From: Virgibacillus necropolis
GTDB taxonomy: Bacteria > Bacillota > Bacilli > Bacillales > Amphibacillaceae
Reading direction: 5' to 3'
NCBI RefSeq assembly: GCF_002224365.1
Contig: NZ_CP022437.1
Coordinates: forward strand, 4,273,423-4,337,422
DNA length: 64,000 nt
Under the pieces are notes generated by a model. That model saw only the letters and a list, made by a program, of their open reading frames with translations. It searched no databases and was not told the origin of the DNA. Position 1 is the stretch's first letter. The number at the start of each line of letters is the position of its first letter. The position numbers were made by a program, and so were the translations under genes. This document shows positions 62,324 through 64,000 of this stretch, piece after piece.

Positions 62324-62419
62324 TTGACGGAAACTTTTAAACTATCTCAATAAAATATCTCTTTTTTCACATTAGCATTTACATTACTATTACATATATG
62401 TACAATCTATAGAATAAGC

Positions 62420-62448
62420 TTGAATCATTGACGATTTTAGGTTATACT
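62420..62448 (+). promoter_or_regulatory. Sigma-A promoter of the LTA synthase-like gene
   Basis: TTGAAT (62420-62425), 17 bp, TATACT (62443-62448). Confidence 0.65.
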
Positions 62449-62513
62449 AATAAATCGTAGTTCATGATAATAAAATTTTGTTAATAAAAAAAGGAAATTT
62501 GAGGTGAAAAACA

Positions 62514-64000
62514 ATGAAGAATAAACCTTTTTCGATTTCAAAGATGGGATTCTTTTTTGTTGCGGTACTTTTACTATGGATTAAATCTTATTTAATATAT
62601 GTCTATGAATTTGACCTTGATATTCAAAACGGTATACAAGAATTTCTTTTATTCTTTAACCCACTTAGCTCAGCGCTATTATTCCTTGGGCTTGCTTTAT
62701 TTGCAAAAGGAAAACGAGCTGGCATCTGGATTATTGTTATAGATTTTCTGATGAGTTTTATGTTGTATGCTAATGTTGTGTACTACCGTTCAGCTGCTGA
62801 TTATATTACTCTACCAACACTTACACAAACTAGTAACTTCGGAAGCCTTGGTGGCAGTATTAGTAGCTTAGTAGCTTGGCATGATTTGCTTTATGCGGTA
62901 GACATCATTATTCTTATTGCACTGTTTATATGGAGCAAAAAGAATTGGTCAATTAGTCGTATGCAAAAGAAAAAGCCGTTGTTAGTTCTTGCTGCAGGAG
63001 TTATGGCATTTTCTATTAATCTAGGATTAGCGGAAGCAGATCGTCCACAGCTTTTAACAAGAACTTTTGACCGTAATTACATTGTGAAATATTTGGGATC
63101 ATATAACTTTGCCATCTATGATGCATTTCAAACCTTACGTTCATCAACACAACGCGTACTTGCGGATAGTAGTGATATTACAGAAGTAGAAAATTACACA
63201 AAAAACAAATTTGCTGAACCAAATCCAGAACTTTTTGGAGCTGCAAAAGGTAAGAATATTATCAAAATCCATTTAGAGTCCTTTCAATCGTTTTTAATTG
63301 ATTATAAGTTGCATGGTGAAGAAGTTACACCATTCTTAAATTCACTTGTCCATGATGAAAGCAAAAACTTTACGTCATTTGATAATTTCTTCCATCAAGT
63401 AGCACAAGGGAAAACAGCAGATGCAGAGTTACTACTAGATACATCTTTATACCCTTTACCTCAGGGTGCAGCCTTTGTAACAAAGGGTAATAATACGTAT
63501 CAAGCATTACCCGCAATATTGAAACAACAACAAGGTTATACGAATGCGGTATTTCATGGAGACAATAAATCGTTTTGGAACCGTGATGAAGTATACAAAG
63601 AATTTGGAATCGATAAGTTCTTTGATTCCAGCTATTACGATATGAGTGAAGAAAATGTAATTGGCTATGGTCTGAAGGATAAACCATTTTTCGAGGAATC
63701 AATGCCAATGCTTGAGTCGCTAGAAGAACCATTTTATGCGCACATGATGACGTTAACGCATCATCATCCTTATTTAATTAGTCCAGAAGAAGCTTCTATC
63801 AAGCCTGCAGAAACTGGTGATCCATCCGTTGATCGCTATTTCCAGACTGCAAGATATTTGGATGAATCGTTAAAACAATTCTTCAATGATTTAAAAGAGG
63901 CTGGTTTATATGAGGATTCCGTTATAATGATTTATGGAGATCATTATGGTATCTCAGAAAATCATGACCCTGCTATGGAAAAAATTATGGGGGAAGAGAT
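62514..64000 (+). CDS. LTA synthase family sulfatase-like protein (3' end outside window)
   Basis: The visible 495 residues show five N-terminal membrane helices to about residue 170 and an extracellular sulfatase-fold domain. The catalytic Thr301 is in QGKTADAE, with metal Glu255 (IHLESFQSF) and FHGDNKSFWNRD, THHHPY and YGDHYGI. These match LtaS and its paralogues (YfnI, YqgS), which polymerise or prime glycerol phosphate for lipoteichoic acid. GAGGTG lies before the ATG. The specific paralogue cannot be told. Truncated by the window edge. Confidence 0.92.
   Translation, partial: MKNKPFSISKMGFFFVAVLLLWIKSYLIYVYEFDLDIQNGIQEFLLFFNPLSSALLFLGLALFAKGKRAGIWIIVIDFLMSFMLYANVVYYRSAADYITLPTLTQTSNFGSLGGSISSLVAWHDLLYAVDIIILIALFIWSKKNWSISRMQKKKPLLVLAAGVMAFSINLGLAEADRPQLLTRTFDRNYIVKYLGSYNFAIYDAFQTLRSSTQRVLADSSDITEVENYTKNKFAEPNPELFGAAKGKNIIKIHLESFQSFLIDYKLHGEEVTPFLNSLVHDESKNFTSFDNFFHQVAQGKTADAELLLDTSLYPLPQGAAFVTKGNNTYQALPAILKQQQGYTNAVFHGDNKSFWNRDEVYKEFGIDKFFDSSYYDMSEENVIGYGLKDKPFFEESMPMLESLEEPFYAHMMTLTHHHPYLISPEEASIKPAETGDPSVDRYFQTARYLDESLKQFFNDLKEAGLYEDSVIMIYGDHYGISENHDPAMEKIMGEE

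Overview
This is a 64 kb chromosomal window from a low-GC, endospore-forming Gram-positive of the family Bacillaceae. It is most likely one of the halotolerant genera around Oceanobacillus or Virgibacillus. The evidence is AGGAGG-type ribosome binding sites, frequent GTG/TTG starts, sigma-A promoters, cre, CodY, Fur and BirA motifs, T-box leaders, a CotF-like spore coat protein, a BCCT osmolyte transporter and LipM-type lipoate metabolism. The genus is inferred from gene style only. I see no rRNA, tRNA, CRISPR array, prophage or intact insertion sequence.

Layout. 1-9.9 kb: a VanW-family fragment, fni, catE, a TetR-controlled SMR efflux pair, an HD phosphohydrolase, rsgA, an aldo/keto reductase and an ABC-F gene. 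9.9-25 kb: a membrane hydroxylase, an amidase, bioY-bioB, tag, a sulfurtransferase, pepT, an mhqD-like hydrolase, a VanY-type lipoprotein and the fruRKA fructose operon. 25-33 kb: a second ABC-F gene, an oligopeptide-binding lipoprotein, an EIIC-like permease, a Fur-box nitroreductase and ddl. 33-40 kb: tandem tryptophan T-boxes followed by a complete trpEGDCFBA operon. 40-64 kb: a broken GyrI-like gene, an S66 peptidase, an M4 metalloprotease, lipM-lipA, a YitT protein, a YtrA-like GntR/ABC operon, a MurE paralogue, a BCCT transporter, a coat protein, a 56-residue zinc-motif protein, a POT peptide transporter and a truncated LTA synthase.

The genome core looks ordinary; the interest lies in RNA-level control and small elements. 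Three genes acting on or protecting the ribosome (rsgA and two ABC-F ATPases) each carry an unannotated leader ORF with a strong Shine-Dalgarno site and attenuator-like hairpins. Those at the ABC-F genes end in intrinsic terminators. The one at rsgA has two mutually exclusive hairpins, one of which hides the rsgA ribosome binding site. Together they suggest that translation stress induces ribosome rescue and protection here.

Other notable points are a probably leaderless tetR mRNA, a 2TM-SMR fusion, a minisatellite with an exact 21-bp period, a 211-bp MITE-like element with an 11-bp target duplication that separates a stop codon from its terminator, a 389-bp composite inverted-repeat element, and gene relics (chemotaxis receptor tip, GyrI-like domain). 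Nutrient control is visible at cre sites (fruR, M4 protease, possibly yitT), CodY-like boxes (oppA, POT transporter), a Fur box and a BirA operator.
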